Assembly (NCBI RefSeq): GCF_030811595.1
Contig: NZ_JAUSRB010000002.1
Span: 2,604,001-2,668,000, forward strand
Reading direction: 5' to 3'
Source of the DNA: Streptosporangium brasiliense
GTDB lineage: Bacteria > Actinomycetota > Actinomycetes > Streptosporangiales > Streptosporangiaceae
DNA length: 64,000 bases
In this document: positions 16,550 to 25,293 of the stretch, piece by piece
Numbering within the stretch: the first letter of the stretch is position 1
Layout of the letters: every line of letters starts with the position of its first letter
Made by a program: the position numbers and the translations under genes
Notes under the pieces: model-generated
Database searches by the model: none
Seen by the model: only the letters and a program-made list of their open reading frames with translations
Told to the model about the DNA's origin: nothing

Positions 16550-17659
16550 TCACATGACGCGCACGGGCGGGTCGACGGTGAACATCTCCAGGGCGTCCGG
16601 GTCCGGCGCGACGCCGATCCCGGGGCCCTCGGGCACCGCGATGGAGTCGCCCTCCAGCTCGACCGGGGCGGTGATGTCGCGATCGTAGTAGCGGGCGGTC
16701 GCTGAGATGTCGCCCGGCAGTGTGAAGCCGGGCAGGCTGGCCAGCGCCAGGTTCGCCATCCGGCCCAGCCCGGTCTCCAGCATGCCGCCGCACCACACCG
16801 GCACGTCGCCCGCCTGGGCCAGGTCGTGGATGCGGCGGGCTTCCAGGTAGCCGCCGACCCTGCCGGGCTTGATGTTGATGATGGAGCAGGCGCGCGCCCT
16901 GATCGCGGCGACGGCGTCGCGGGCCGAGGTGATCGACTCGTCCAGGCAGATCGGCGTCTCCATCCGGGCGGCGAGCTCGGCGTGCCCGTGCAGGTCGTCC
17001 GGGGCGAAGGGCTGCTCCAGCAGCGTCAGGCCGTAGGCGTCGAGGCGGGCCAGGTGGCGGGCGTCGGCGGGGGCGTAGGCGGTGTTGGCGTCGGCGGTCA
17101 GCATGAGCCCGGCGCCGAACGTCTCACGGACCAGCCTGACCGGCTCCAGGTCCCAGCCGGGCTCGATCTTGAGCTTGATCCGGGCGTAGCCGGCGCTGAC
17201 GTGCCGGTCGACGGTGTCGAGCAAGGCGTCGAGGGTGGTGGCGATGCCCACCGACACGCCCACGCGGACGCTGCGCCGTACCCCTCCCAGATAGGCGGCG
17301 AGTGAAAGGCCGCGTGCCTTGAGCACGGCGTCCAGGACGGCCATCTCGACGGCGGCCTTGGCCATCGGATGCCCGCGCAGGTGCGCCAGCGCGGGCGCCA
17401 CGCCGGCCGGATCGAGGTCGGGTACGGTCAACAGACCCGGCAGGAGGAAACGCCGGATGATGTCGGCCGCCCCCTCCAGGTACTCCGGGCTGTAGGTGGG
17501 CTCGTCGTCGGCCACGCACTCGCCCCAGCCTTCCTCCCCCTCGGAGCCGCGCACGCGCACCAGCAGCGCCCTGCGCACGGTCTGCGTGCCGAGCGAGGTG
17601 CGGAACGGCGTGAGCAGCGGCAACGCGACCGTGTGCAGCTCGGCTTCGACGATCCTCAT
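16550..17659 (-). CDS. N-acylamino acid racemase / OSB synthase family
   Basis: 369-residue enolase-superfamily enzyme from an ATG at 17659. The barrel catalytic set is complete: K162-x-K164 (RIKLKI), metal ligands D190, E215 and D240, and K264 (INIKPGRVGG). This is the MenC type 2 / NSAR group, which makes o-succinylbenzoate or racemises N-acyl amino acids. There are no menaquinone genes near. Instead it overlaps a GNAT gene by ATGA in a cluster of D-peptidases, so racemising N-succinyl or N-acyl amino acids (D to L conversion) is the likely role. Specificity inferred from context. Confidence 0.85.
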   Translation of the reverse strand: MRIVEAELHTVALPLLTPFRTSLGTQTVRRALLVRVRGSEGEEGWGECVADDEPTYSPEYLEGAADIIRRFLLPGLLTVPDLDPAGVAPALAHLRGHPMAKAAVEMAVLDAVLKARGLSLAAYLGGVRRSVRVGVSVGIATTLDALLDTVDRHVSAGYARIKLKIEPGWDLEPVRLVRETFGAGLMLTADANTAYAPADARHLARLDAYGLTLLEQPFAPDDLHGHAELAARMETPICLDESITSARDAVAAIRARACSIINIKPGRVGGYLEARRIHDLAQAGDVPVWCGGMLETGLGRMANLALASLPGFTLPGDISATARYYDRDITAPVELEGDSIAVPEGPGIGVAPDPDALEMFTVDPPVRVM

Positions 17660-18408
17660 GCCGCACGCTCCAGCACGTACCAGCCGTCCTTGGTGAAGGC
17701 GGTGATGCGGTAGCCGCCGGCGAGCGCGCCGTCCAGCGCGGCCCGCTGCGCCGCCCGCCACCTCGCGGCTTCCTCGGGGTGTTCGCGCCGCAGCCGCTCC
17801 ACGTCGGCGGGCGTGGCACAGCGCAGTACGGCGGCGCCGCCCGGCTCGTGCGCTGACCCGGTCTCGTCCAGGATCACCACGGCCGCCTCGCTCCCGCGCG
17901 GCGGTCCCGGGACCGGGCCCGGGTTCACCGGCCAGTGCGCGAACAGCCGGTCGGAGGCGTCCGCGCCGTTGATGCCGTCGCTCATCGGCCCGTAGAAGTC
18001 GGGCACGTACCGTTCAGCCCGTGCGCCGAGCCTGGCCAGGTTGAAGAAGGCGTTGCGGCGCACGAGCGGGTCGAAGGTCCAGGAGATGGAGTTCAGGCCG
18101 CGCTCGACGGCCCACCGGCGCTGGTGCGCCTTGATCGCCTGGCCGACCCCTCGGCCCCGCGCCTCGGGCGCTACGCCCACGATGTGGGAGTGCAGGCTGC
18201 CGCCCTCGGCCAGGAACCCGGAGGCGGCGGCGACGAGCTCGCCGTCGAGGAAGGCGCCGCCGACATAGCCGCCGGCGTGGTGAAAGGCGCACATGAGGTC
18301 GACGGCCAGCGGCGGGTCGTCGCCCGGTCTGACGCCCCAGATGCGGCGCAGCAGCCGGTCGGCGGCCTGGAACTCGGAGGTGTCGTGGAGGATGCGGAGT
18401 TCGACCAT
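17656..18408 (-). CDS. GNAT N-acyltransferase paired with racemase
   Basis: 250 residues from the ATG at 18408 (MVELRILHDTSEF); an ATG 12 bp further up is possible. The acetyl-CoA/acyl-CoA loop reads GVAPEARGRGVGQAIKAHQR, with NSISWTFDPLVRRNAFFNLARLGA after it, a segment specific to the N-acyltransferases found beside NSAR genes. It would acylate amino acids (perhaps D-forms) so that the racemase can act. The 4-bp overlap with the racemase gene implies coupled translation. Confidence 0.8.
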   Translation of the reverse strand: MVELRILHDTSEFQAADRLLRRIWGVRPGDDPPLAVDLMCAFHHAGGYVGGAFLDGELVAAASGFLAEGGSLHSHIVGVAPEARGRGVGQAIKAHQRRWAVERGLNSISWTFDPLVRRNAFFNLARLGARAERYVPDFYGPMSDGINGADASDRLFAHWPVNPGPVPGPPRGSEAAVVILDETGSAHEPGGAAVLRCATPADVERLRREHPEEAARWRAAQRAALDGALAGGYRITAFTKDGWYVLERAA

Positions 18409-18462
18409 GCTCACCAGCATTCCGCCGGGCCGTCGCCGGGGCGTTGGCGTGCGAGCCAAACT

Positions 18463-20052
18463 TCACTCGCCGCTGTTTGTGCCGGACGCCCGGATCTCGC
18501 CCAGCCGCAGCTGGAGGCCCAGGACGATCCTGACGTCGGGGTCGTCGAGCGAGATCAGCTCGCCGATGCGGCGTAGCCGGTACCTGAGTGTGTTGGGGTG
18601 CAGCGACAGCGTCTCGGCGGCCCTGGGCACGTCGTAGTGGGCGGCCAGCCAGACGCGCAGGCTGTGGACGTAGTCGGTGCCGTGCCTGGCGTCGTGCTCG
18701 GCCACCAGCGACAGCGGCTCGCCCAGCAGCACCGGGCTGGTGCGCATCGACGCCGCCGCGTCCAGCAGGAACAGCGCCGCCGCCAGCTCCTCGTGCAGGC
18801 CCACCTCGCCGCCTGCGAACGGCCCGCACATCACGCGCAGCGCCTCGTCGGCCTGCCTGGCGCTGGCGGGGGCCTGCGTGACCGAGGCCACGGTCCTGCC
18901 GACGCCGGCCCGCCAGCGGCCGCCGAGGCGGCCGTTGATCTGGCCGAGAGTGTCGGCGGTGATGCGCCGCAGCAGCGGCGTGCCGGCTTCGACGGCCACG
19001 ACGGCGTAGGTCCTGCCGTCCACCGCGCCGACGGCGGCCCTGATCCGGTAGGCGTTGTAGGCGGTACGCAGCAGGTCTCCGGCGTGCGTGGCGGCGAAGA
19101 CGTCGGTGCGCCTCCTGACCTCCCAGGCGCCGACCGCCACGACCGTGACCGGCTCCTCCGGGTGCAGGCCGAAGGAAGCGGCCAGCTCGCCGACGGGGCC
19201 GACGCCCCGCAGCAGCCAGCCCAGCCACTCGTCCCTGCTCCTGCGGGCCTTGTCGGCGGCGAGGCTGATGCGTGCCAGGTGCGGGGCGGCGGTCCCGGCC
19301 GCTTCGGCGAGCACGGTGGCGGCGTCGGGCGTGAGCGGCTCGTCGGCCTGGATGGCCCAGATCGTGCCGAGCGCCTCGCCCCTGGCGCGCACCGCGATCG
19401 CCAGCCTCGGCAGGTACTCGCGTGGCTCGAAGCTCCAGACGGCTTGGTCGGAGCGTAAAACGGCGGCGTACTCCTCGGTGTTCGTCGGGTGCTCGGGGAC
19501 GCGTCTGCCGAGGATGCCCTCCCTGCGTAGCTCGTCGATGCGCTGGCCGCCGATCGTGGAGTAGGCGAGCACGCGCATGGCCAGGTCCTCGATGGCCACG
19601 GCGCCGCCGATCCGGGCGGCGACCTGGTTGGCCAGCGCGAACAGGTCGCCTGCCTGGGCGCCGCCCCCCAGGTCGGCCGCGGGGGCGACAAGTGCGAGCA
19701 GGGCATCGACCAGCGCGTAGAGCTGGCCCCACGACAGGCCGGGCGCGGCGGCCAGCAGCGCCACGCCCGCGCCCTCTGCCGCCTCGGTCAGCGCGACGGC
19801 GTTGCCGAGCCCGGCCCGCACCACGACCGCGGTGGCGCCCGCCTCGGCCGCGCGCTCCAGCAGGGACGGTTCCGGGTTGACGGTGACCAGCAGCAGCGCT
19901 CCGTCGAAGGCGGTCAGCGGCTCGTCGGAGCCGTAGATGACGGGCGCGCCGACCATGGCCTGGCGGCCGGACGGCAGGCACAGTGCGGTGACCGCCTCCG
20001 GCCCGAGACTGTCGAGCAGCACGCCGAGCGTCACCCGGCCCTGTGCGCTCAC
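18463..20052 (-). CDS. PucR-family transcriptional activator
   Basis: 529 residues from a GTG at 20052. The N-terminal PucR domain (VTLGVLLDSLGPEAVTALCL...) is followed by a GGDEF-like CdaR region and the C-terminal helix-turn-helix HYDVPRAAETLSLHPNTLRY (about residues 480-500), the PucR/CdaR DNA-binding motif. PucR relatives respond to purine or amino-acid metabolites. Placed between the racemase pair and the D-peptidase genes, it is the most likely activator of this cluster. It overlaps the amidohydrolase stub by 4 bp. Confidence 0.88.
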   Translation of the reverse strand: MSAQGRVTLGVLLDSLGPEAVTALCLPSGRQAMVGAPVIYGSDEPLTAFDGALLLVTVNPEPSLLERAAEAGATAVVVRAGLGNAVALTEAAEGAGVALLAAAPGLSWGQLYALVDALLALVAPAADLGGGAQAGDLFALANQVAARIGGAVAIEDLAMRVLAYSTIGGQRIDELRREGILGRRVPEHPTNTEEYAAVLRSDQAVWSFEPREYLPRLAIAVRARGEALGTIWAIQADEPLTPDAATVLAEAAGTAAPHLARISLAADKARRSRDEWLGWLLRGVGPVGELAASFGLHPEEPVTVVAVGAWEVRRRTDVFAATHAGDLLRTAYNAYRIRAAVGAVDGRTYAVVAVEAGTPLLRRITADTLGQINGRLGGRWRAGVGRTVASVTQAPASARQADEALRVMCGPFAGGEVGLHEELAAALFLLDAAASMRTSPVLLGEPLSLVAEHDARHGTDYVHSLRVWLAAHYDVPRAAETLSLHPNTLRYRLRRIGELISLDDPDVRIVLGLQLRLGEIRASGTNSGE

Positions 20053-20309
20053 CCGGCTTCCCGCCGCTGGAGGCACCCGCCGCCCCGGCGGAGAAGGCGT
20101 CCATGCCCGCCGCCGGTGAACTCGCCGCCGTCGATCACCATCCGGCCGCCCAGGAGCACGTGGATGACGCCCGCCGGCCGTATGCCGGGCTCGTCGTAGG
20201 TGCCGTCGTGCCTGATGGCCGCAGGGTCGAACACGCACACGTCGGCGGTACGGCCCGGCGGACCGGACCCGTCACGCAGGGTGCCGCCACGCAGGATGAG
20301 GTCGTGCAT
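20049..20309 (-). pseudogene. N-acyl-D-amino-acid deacylase, internally deleted
   Basis: An 86-codon frame that joins the two ends of a D-aminoacylase. Residues 1-24 (MHDLILRGGTLRDGSGPPGR...) are the normal amidohydrolase N-terminus. They run straight into CVFDPAAIRHDGTYDEPGIR and PAGVIHVLLGGRMVIDGGEF, the family's last 55 residues. Normal length is about 500 residues, so roughly 400+ codons, including all zinc ligands and the active site, are missing in frame. It keeps a start, a stop and overlap with the PucR gene, so the deletion may be recent or the stub may still be translated. Confidence 0.85.
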
Positions 20310-20552
20310 GGGGTGAGCCTTTCCTGGGATGAACTCTGTCCGCTCCGTCAGTCGACGAGAAGTCCGTCGGCTTCAGGAGTTCGTCGGCGTTGCAGGGGGT
20401 GGCGGCCACCATCGTGTCGAGGACGGCGAACCGCACGGTCTCGGGGAATGAGCGGGGGACGGCCGGACGATGGGAGCCCGACCTCCCGCGTTCACTGACC
20501 CGACAGCCGAACTCCGCGTGCCCCGGCCCGTGCTGCAGGCCAACCCCCCGTC

Positions 20553-22112
20553 CTAGACCAGGCCAGGAGGGATGCCGACGGCCGCGGTGCCCTTGGGCTG
20601 TGCGACGAAGCGCATCCCGCGCAGGCCGGAGCCGCTGAGCAGCAGGTCGCCGCCCTCGTCGAGACAGAAGGCGAAGGGGCCCGCCCGCCACGTTCCCGCG
20701 GGTGCGGGCGTGACGGGCACTTCGAACGTGAGACCGACGCGCAGCACCTCTTTCTGGAGTACGGCGAGCACACCGAGCTCGTCGTTGAGCCAGGCTCCCT
20801 CCGGCGCGGGGCCGTCGCCCGGCGGGCCGCACGGGGTGAAGGAGGCCGGCCACCGGATCGACCTGGCGTCACCCAGCAGGAGCCGCCCGTCCTCCAGCGC
20901 CAGCCAGGCCCCTTCGGCGTCTCCTTGCCCGTGCCAGCGGCCGTCGTCGCCGGGCGCGAGCACGGCGGTGGCGGCGGAGCCGGTCAGGGAGATCCTGCCC
21001 TCCTCGGCGGGTTCGAGTGTGAGCGTGGCCCCGCCCGCCGGATCGCGCCAGTGCCCGAGCAGCGCGGTCCTGCCCGCCTCGCCCGTGGCCGCGTCGGCGA
21101 GGGCGGGCCGGGCCGCCGGGTCCTGGCCGGTGAGGGCGCGGGCCAGGTGCATGCTGATGCCGACCGGGTCCAGCCCGCTCTGGTTGGTCAGCACGGCCAC
21201 GCCGAGGCCGGGCTCCGGCAGGTACAGCAGGTTCCCGACATAGCCGTGCATGCCTCCCGCGTGGCCGTACGCGCTCAGCTCTCCGACCGTGAAGTGGCAG
21301 ATCCCGTGCGCGTACGGCAGCACGGCGCCGTCGGCGAGCACGGCCCTCTCCAGCAGCGCCTCGCGCAGGTCGGCGCCCAGCACCCGGCCGTCGGCCAAGA
21401 AGCCGAACCACGGGGCGAGGTCGGCGACGCTGGTCACCACGCCGCCGTCGCCGACCGCGCTCTCTTCGGTGTCGGCCCTGGTGCCGGCACCGGTGTAGCC
21501 GAAGGCCATGCGGGGCAACGGAACGGAGGCGTCGTCGCGGAAGACGGTGTCGTCCATGCCGAGCGGGCCGAACAGCCGGTCGCGGGCGAACTCGGCCAGC
21601 GACCGCCCGCTGACCCGCCTGATCACGACGGCGGCCAGGATGTAGCCGGTGTTGGAGTAGGAGAAGTCGGTGCCCGGCTCGAACATGGTCCGGCGGATGC
21701 CTGCCACGATCTTCATCAGCCGCTCCTCGTCCAGCACCTGGAGCGGGACGCCTGTGACGGCCTGCAGGGCGTACCACTCCGGCAGGCCGCCGGTGTGCTG
21801 CAGGCACTGGGCGATCGTGACGGGCATGTTGAGCCGCAGCTCGGGGATGTGCGTCCTGACGTCGTCCGACAGGCTCAGCCTGCCGTCCCTGGCCAGCAGC
21901 AGCAGGCACGCGGCGGTGAACTGCTTGCTGATGGAGGCGATGTCGAAGCGGGTGCGGGAGTCGATCGGGACGCCGAACTCGACGGTGGCCACGCCCTTGG
22001 CCGAGGTGTGCAGCGCCCTGCCGTCCGCGTAGACGCCGACCGCCAGGCCCGGGGTGTCCGGGCGGACGCCGGGGAGGGCGGCGATGGCGTGTTCTACCTG
22101 CTCAAGATCCAT
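20553..22112 (-). CDS. S12 D-aminopeptidase (DAP-like)
   Basis: 519 residues, from the ATG at 22112 (GGAAAG upstream). The penicillin-recognising fold holds S60-x-x-K63 (SISK), Y152-S-N154 and H284-A-G-G. These positions and the length nearly equal those of Ochrobactrum D-aminopeptidase DAP (S62, K65, Y153, H287, 520 residues), which has two extra beta-barrel domains like the region from about residue 330 here (HWRDPAGGATLTLEPAEEG, WLNDELGVLAVLQ). Predicted to release N-terminal D-amino acids from peptides. No signal peptide, so cytosolic. Other S12 esterase roles are possible. Confidence 0.8.
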   Translation of the reverse strand: MDLEQVEHAIAALPGVRPDTPGLAVGVYADGRALHTSAKGVATVEFGVPIDSRTRFDIASISKQFTAACLLLLARDGRLSLSDDVRTHIPELRLNMPVTIAQCLQHTGGLPEWYALQAVTGVPLQVLDEERLMKIVAGIRRTMFEPGTDFSYSNTGYILAAVVIRRVSGRSLAEFARDRLFGPLGMDDTVFRDDASVPLPRMAFGYTGAGTRADTEESAVGDGGVVTSVADLAPWFGFLADGRVLGADLREALLERAVLADGAVLPYAHGICHFTVGELSAYGHAGGMHGYVGNLLYLPEPGLGVAVLTNQSGLDPVGISMHLARALTGQDPAARPALADAATGEAGRTALLGHWRDPAGGATLTLEPAEEGRISLTGSAATAVLAPGDDGRWHGQGDAEGAWLALEDGRLLLGDARSIRWPASFTPCGPPGDGPAPEGAWLNDELGVLAVLQKEVLRVGLTFEVPVTPAPAGTWRAGPFAFCLDEGGDLLLSGSGLRGMRFVAQPKGTAAVGIPPGLV

Positions 22113-22203
22113 CTTTCCAGTATCTGGATCCCCGGGCGCGAACCGTTTGGCCTGAGCGGCAAACCTGTGGCCTGTCTGGTTGGCGTACGGGCCAGCGGGC
22201 CGG

Positions 22204-23049
22204 CTAGCGCCTGCCATACAGGGCCATCCGGCTGATCATGGCGTCGGCGGCGAGGTGGTAGCAGACCGTCACGCAGCCCAGCACCTCCGTGGGCGTGGTG
22301 AAGGTGCCGGCGAGCGTCTTGTCGGCGATCCTGCGCACGCCCGGGATCTGCGCCCCCAGCTCGGCCGCGGGTGTGCTCGGCATGTCGATCTCAAGCTCGA
22401 ACACCTCGGGCAGCCGGAGCGGCGTCAGCTCCCCGGCCCCCCGTACGGTCTCCGCCGCCGCCTCCCGGATCAGCCGTCTGGCCTCGGCGGGCGAGAGGCT
22501 GTCCGCGGCGGTGTGCCCGTGCGCGACCTTGACGGCGACCGTCCGCACGCCGGGGAAGGCCTTCTCCGCGACGCCGCAGATGACGTCGTCGCCGGTGAGC
22601 AGCCCCACCGGGACGCCGACCGCGGCGGCCTGCAGCGCGTTGACCTCGGCCTCCGACACCGGCCGGCCGTTGAGCCGCACCTCGTAGAAGTGCGAGGAGT
22701 AGGTGTGGGCGAGCACGCCCGGCGAGCCGGCCGCGGCGTGGTAGCCGAGGAACATGGCCACGTCGTGCTCGGCCGAGATGCCCTCGGCCATGCAGTCCAG
22801 CTTGGGAGTGCCGAAGATCAGCCGGGCGCGCGGATCGAGCTCCTCGTGCAGCAGGTTGTCCATGGTGCCGTGGCTGTCGTTGACCAGGACGCTGTCGGCC
22901 CCGGCCGCGAACGCGCCCTCGATGGCGGCATTGGCCTCGGCGGTCATCAGCCGCTGTGATCGCGGATACCCGTGGCCACCGCGGACGACCTGGTCCATGG
23001 TGGCGATGCCCGTCACGCCCTCCATGTCGATGGAGATGTAGACCCGCAC
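22204..23049 (-). CDS. dppA: M55 D-aminopeptidase DppA
   Basis: 281 residues from a GTG at 23049. All known zinc and active-site residues of Bacillus DppA occur at the same numbers: D8 and E10 (SIDMEGVTG), H60 (NDSHG), H104 (LGYHAA), E133, and H115 as catalytic acid. The family forms a decameric ring and removes N-terminal D-amino acids, preferring D-Ala-D-Ala. It belongs to the D-peptide set with the S12 enzyme upstream and the racemase pair. Confidence 0.93.
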   Translation of the reverse strand: MRVYISIDMEGVTGIATMDQVVRGGHGYPRSQRLMTAEANAAIEGAFAAGADSVLVNDSHGTMDNLLHEELDPRARLIFGTPKLDCMAEGISAEHDVAMFLGYHAAAGSPGVLAHTYSSHFYEVRLNGRPVSEAEVNALQAAAVGVPVGLLTGDDVICGVAEKAFPGVRTVAVKVAHGHTAADSLSPAEARRLIREAAAETVRGAGELTPLRLPEVFELEIDMPSTPAAELGAQIPGVRRIADKTLAGTFTTPTEVLGCVTVCYHLAADAMISRMALYGRR

Positions 23050-23070
23050 CGGCTACTCCCTTCCTTTTTC

Positions 23071-23120
23071 TTGGCCGCCGTCATTTCTTCGGCCGCCGTC
23101 ACTTCCTTGGCCGCCGTCAC
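23071..23120. repeat. 18-bp tandem repeat, about 2.8 copies
   Basis: Unit close to ttggccgccgtcattcct at 23071, 23089 and 23107 (last copy cut). The third copy contains the stop codon of the MFS gene, so repeat growth has reached the coding end. Confidence 0.85.
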
Positions 23121-24550
23121 AGGATGTCAGCCTGGGGAACGGCAGGCTCCGTCGCCGGGGCCGAAGCCGGGCGCCCGCCTTTGGTGTCCCGCACAGCGGC
23201 CGGGATCACGAAGGCGGCGCCGACGGCCAGCAGGCCGAGCGCCGCCGACAGCAGGTACGTGTCGACGAAGCTCTGCTCGGTGGGCACCCCCGCCACCGCT
23301 CCGGAGGCCAGCACCATGGCGCCGAGCTGCGCCCCGAACGTGCCGCCGACGCTCTTGGCGACGAAGACCACGCCGCTGACCCCGGCCGCGCGTTCACCGG
23401 GCACGTCGGAGGCCACGGCGTTGAGCCCGGCGGTGAGGCCGATGGAGGCGCCCAGCCCCATGACCGTCACCGCGGCCATGACCTGCCACGGGGAGGAGTG
23501 CCACAGGGCCAGCCCGCCGGTCCCGGCACAGACGAGCGCGCTGCCGAGCACCAGCACCGTGCGCCGTCCGAGCAGCCTGGTCATCGGCCCGACCAGCGGC
23601 GCGATCACGGTGCCCGCGACGCCCATGGGGAACATGTAGATGCCGATCCACAGGGTGTCGGCGCCCAGGCCGTACCCGGTGTCGGCGGGCGCGGCCAGCA
23701 TCATCGGCAGGGCGACGACGAGGCCGAAGGAGGCGAAGCCGAGCAGGACCCCCATGGCGGTCACCCCGGCCGGAGTGCGTCCGGCCAGCAGCCGCAGGTC
23801 CACGAGCGGGTCGGCGACGCGCAGCTCCACGACCGCCCACGGGCCCAGCGTCAGCGCGGCGGCGGCGAACAGGGCGAGGGTGGCCGGAGCCGTCCAGCCC
23901 CAGGTGGAGACGGCGGTCAGGCCCAGCATGAGCAGGGCCACGCCGCCGCCGAGCAGCAGCCCGCCCGCCCAGTCGACGCGACCGCCGGCCGCGCGCGGGG
24001 TGGCCGGCACGGTGAACCAGGCCAGGAGGGCGGCCGCCGCCACGCCGGCCACGGCCAGCAGGAACAGCGCCCGGTAGCCGAGGGCCGAGCTGATCGGCCC
24101 GGCCAGGATGAGGCCGAGGGCGCTGGCCAGCGCGGCGACGCCGACCATCAGGCCGTTGCCGGTGGCGGCGCGCTCGGGGGTGAGGGTGTCGCGGAACAGC
24201 CCCACGGTCAGGGGCAGCACGCCCAGCCAGACGCCCTCGACCGCCATACCCGCGATCAGCACGGTGATGTTCGGCGCCAGGGCGGCGAGGAGGACCCCGG
24301 CGCCGCTGATCGCCATCAGCGCGAGCAGCACACGCCGCTTGTCGTACATGTCGGCCAGCCGGCCGACGATCGGGGTGCTGATCGCCGAGCTGATCAGCGA
24401 GCCGGTGAAGATCCAGGCGAGCGCGCCGGGCGAGGCCGCCAGGTCCCGCTGGACGAGTGGGAGCGCGGGCGAGAGCATCATCTCCATGGTCTGGAGGACG
24501 CCGATGAACAACACCGGCGCGCCGATGACGCCGAAGCCGGATCTGGACAT
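23117..24550 (-). CDS. MFS transporter, DHA2 type
   Basis: 477 residues from an ATG at 24550 (GGCAG upstream), 14 hydrophobic helices. MFS motif A appears as GRLADMYDKRRVLLALM after helix 2, and LGLILAGPISSALGYRALF matches motif C. The profile (EmrB/QacA-like) suggests drug or metabolite export with protons. It lies between dppA and its own TetR regulator; in this setting it may move peptides or amino acids, but that is inference. Confidence 0.88.
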   Translation of the reverse strand: MSRSGFGVIGAPVLFIGVLQTMEMMLSPALPLVQRDLAASPGALAWIFTGSLISSAISTPIVGRLADMYDKRRVLLALMAISGAGVLLAALAPNITVLIAGMAVEGVWLGVLPLTVGLFRDTLTPERAATGNGLMVGVAALASALGLILAGPISSALGYRALFLLAVAGVAAAALLAWFTVPATPRAAGGRVDWAGGLLLGGGVALLMLGLTAVSTWGWTAPATLALFAAAALTLGPWAVVELRVADPLVDLRLLAGRTPAGVTAMGVLLGFASFGLVVALPMMLAAPADTGYGLGADTLWIGIYMFPMGVAGTVIAPLVGPMTRLLGRRTVLVLGSALVCAGTGGLALWHSSPWQVMAAVTVMGLGASIGLTAGLNAVASDVPGERAAGVSGVVFVAKSVGGTFGAQLGAMVLASGAVAGVPTEQSFVDTYLLSAALGLLAVGAAFVIPAAVRDTKGGRPASAPATEPAVPQADIL

Positions 24551-24612
24551 GGTTCTGCCTTTCGGGGTGGGGTGACGTACGGCCGTGTGGTCCCCCGAAC
24601 CCCGGCCGTGAT

Positions 24613-25224
24613 CTAGGCCGGGCCGAGCACCTTCGGCGTGATCAGCGCCTGGGCGGTCTCGACGAAGAACTCCTCGTCGGCCTCGTGGGCGCCGAGCACG
24701 ACGCCCTGGCCGAGCCCGGACAGCAGGGCCTTCAGCGCGCGGGCCAGGCGAAGTGCCTGCTCGCCCGTGACGGCGGCCCCGTCGTGCTCCCGGCCCGTGA
24801 ACAGCGCGGCGAGGTCGACCTCGGTCGACCTGATCGAGGCGTTGAGCCTGCCGCGCAGGTCGGGGTCGTTGAGCACGAGGTCGAGTACGCGCGTCTCGAA
24901 CAGGAGCCCGCCGGCGGCCCGAGGGTCGGCCGACATGCGCAGGAACCGGCGGGCGACCTCGGCCACGACCTCCTCCAGCGGGATGCCGGGCTCGGCGGCC
25001 CCGATCGAGCGCAGGTCGAGCGGACCGGTGTAGTCGTCGACCAAGGCGACCATCAGGTCGTTCTTGCCGCCGAACAGCGAGTAGACCGCGCCGGTGGTCA
25101 GGCCGGCCAGTTCGGCGATGTCCTCCAGCTTCGCCTTGGAGCCCTCCCTGCCGACGACCTCGCGCGCCGCCTCGATCAGCGCACGCTTGTTGGCCGCCTT
25201 GCTTTCCGCTCTGTTCAGCCGCAT
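24613..25224 (-). CDS. TetR-family repressor of MFS/peptidase genes
   Basis: 203 residues from an ATG at 25224 after GGAG. The helix-turn-helix is KLEDIAELAGLTTGAVYSLF (residues 36-55). The C-terminal half resembles the TetR_C group with FLRMSADPRAAGGLLFETRVL. It is divergent from the M14 peptidase with a 34-bp inverted repeat between, and upstream of the MFS gene, so it probably represses both sides. Confidence 0.9.
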   Translation of the reverse strand: MRLNRAESKAANKRALIEAAREVVGREGSKAKLEDIAELAGLTTGAVYSLFGGKNDLMVALVDDYTGPLDLRSIGAAEPGIPLEEVVAEVARRFLRMSADPRAAGGLLFETRVLDLVLNDPDLRGRLNASIRSTEVDLAALFTGREHDGAAVTGEQALRLARALKALLSGLGQGVVLGAHEADEEFFVETAQALITPKVLGPA

Positions 25225-25246
25225 GACATCTCCTGCATGCCAGAAG

Positions 25247-25280
25247 GATAATCTGGTTTACTAAAATAATCCAGATTATC
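25247..25280. promoter_or_regulatory. TetR operator between tetR and M14 peptidase
   Basis: Perfect 10-bp arms GATAATCTGG (25247-25256) and CCAGATTATC (25271-25280) with a 14-bp AT-rich spacer that contains TAAAAT, a possible -10 for the peptidase. The right arm touches the peptidase ribosome site (AGGAGG 25281-25286). Confidence 0.85.
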
Positions 25281-25293
25281 AGGAGGCTCGAAA

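Noticed and set aside
20310-20552. Reverse-strand segment reading RFAVLDTMVAATPCNADELL
   Set aside because: Protein-like words but no start, no recognisable domain and no support on either side; left unannotated.
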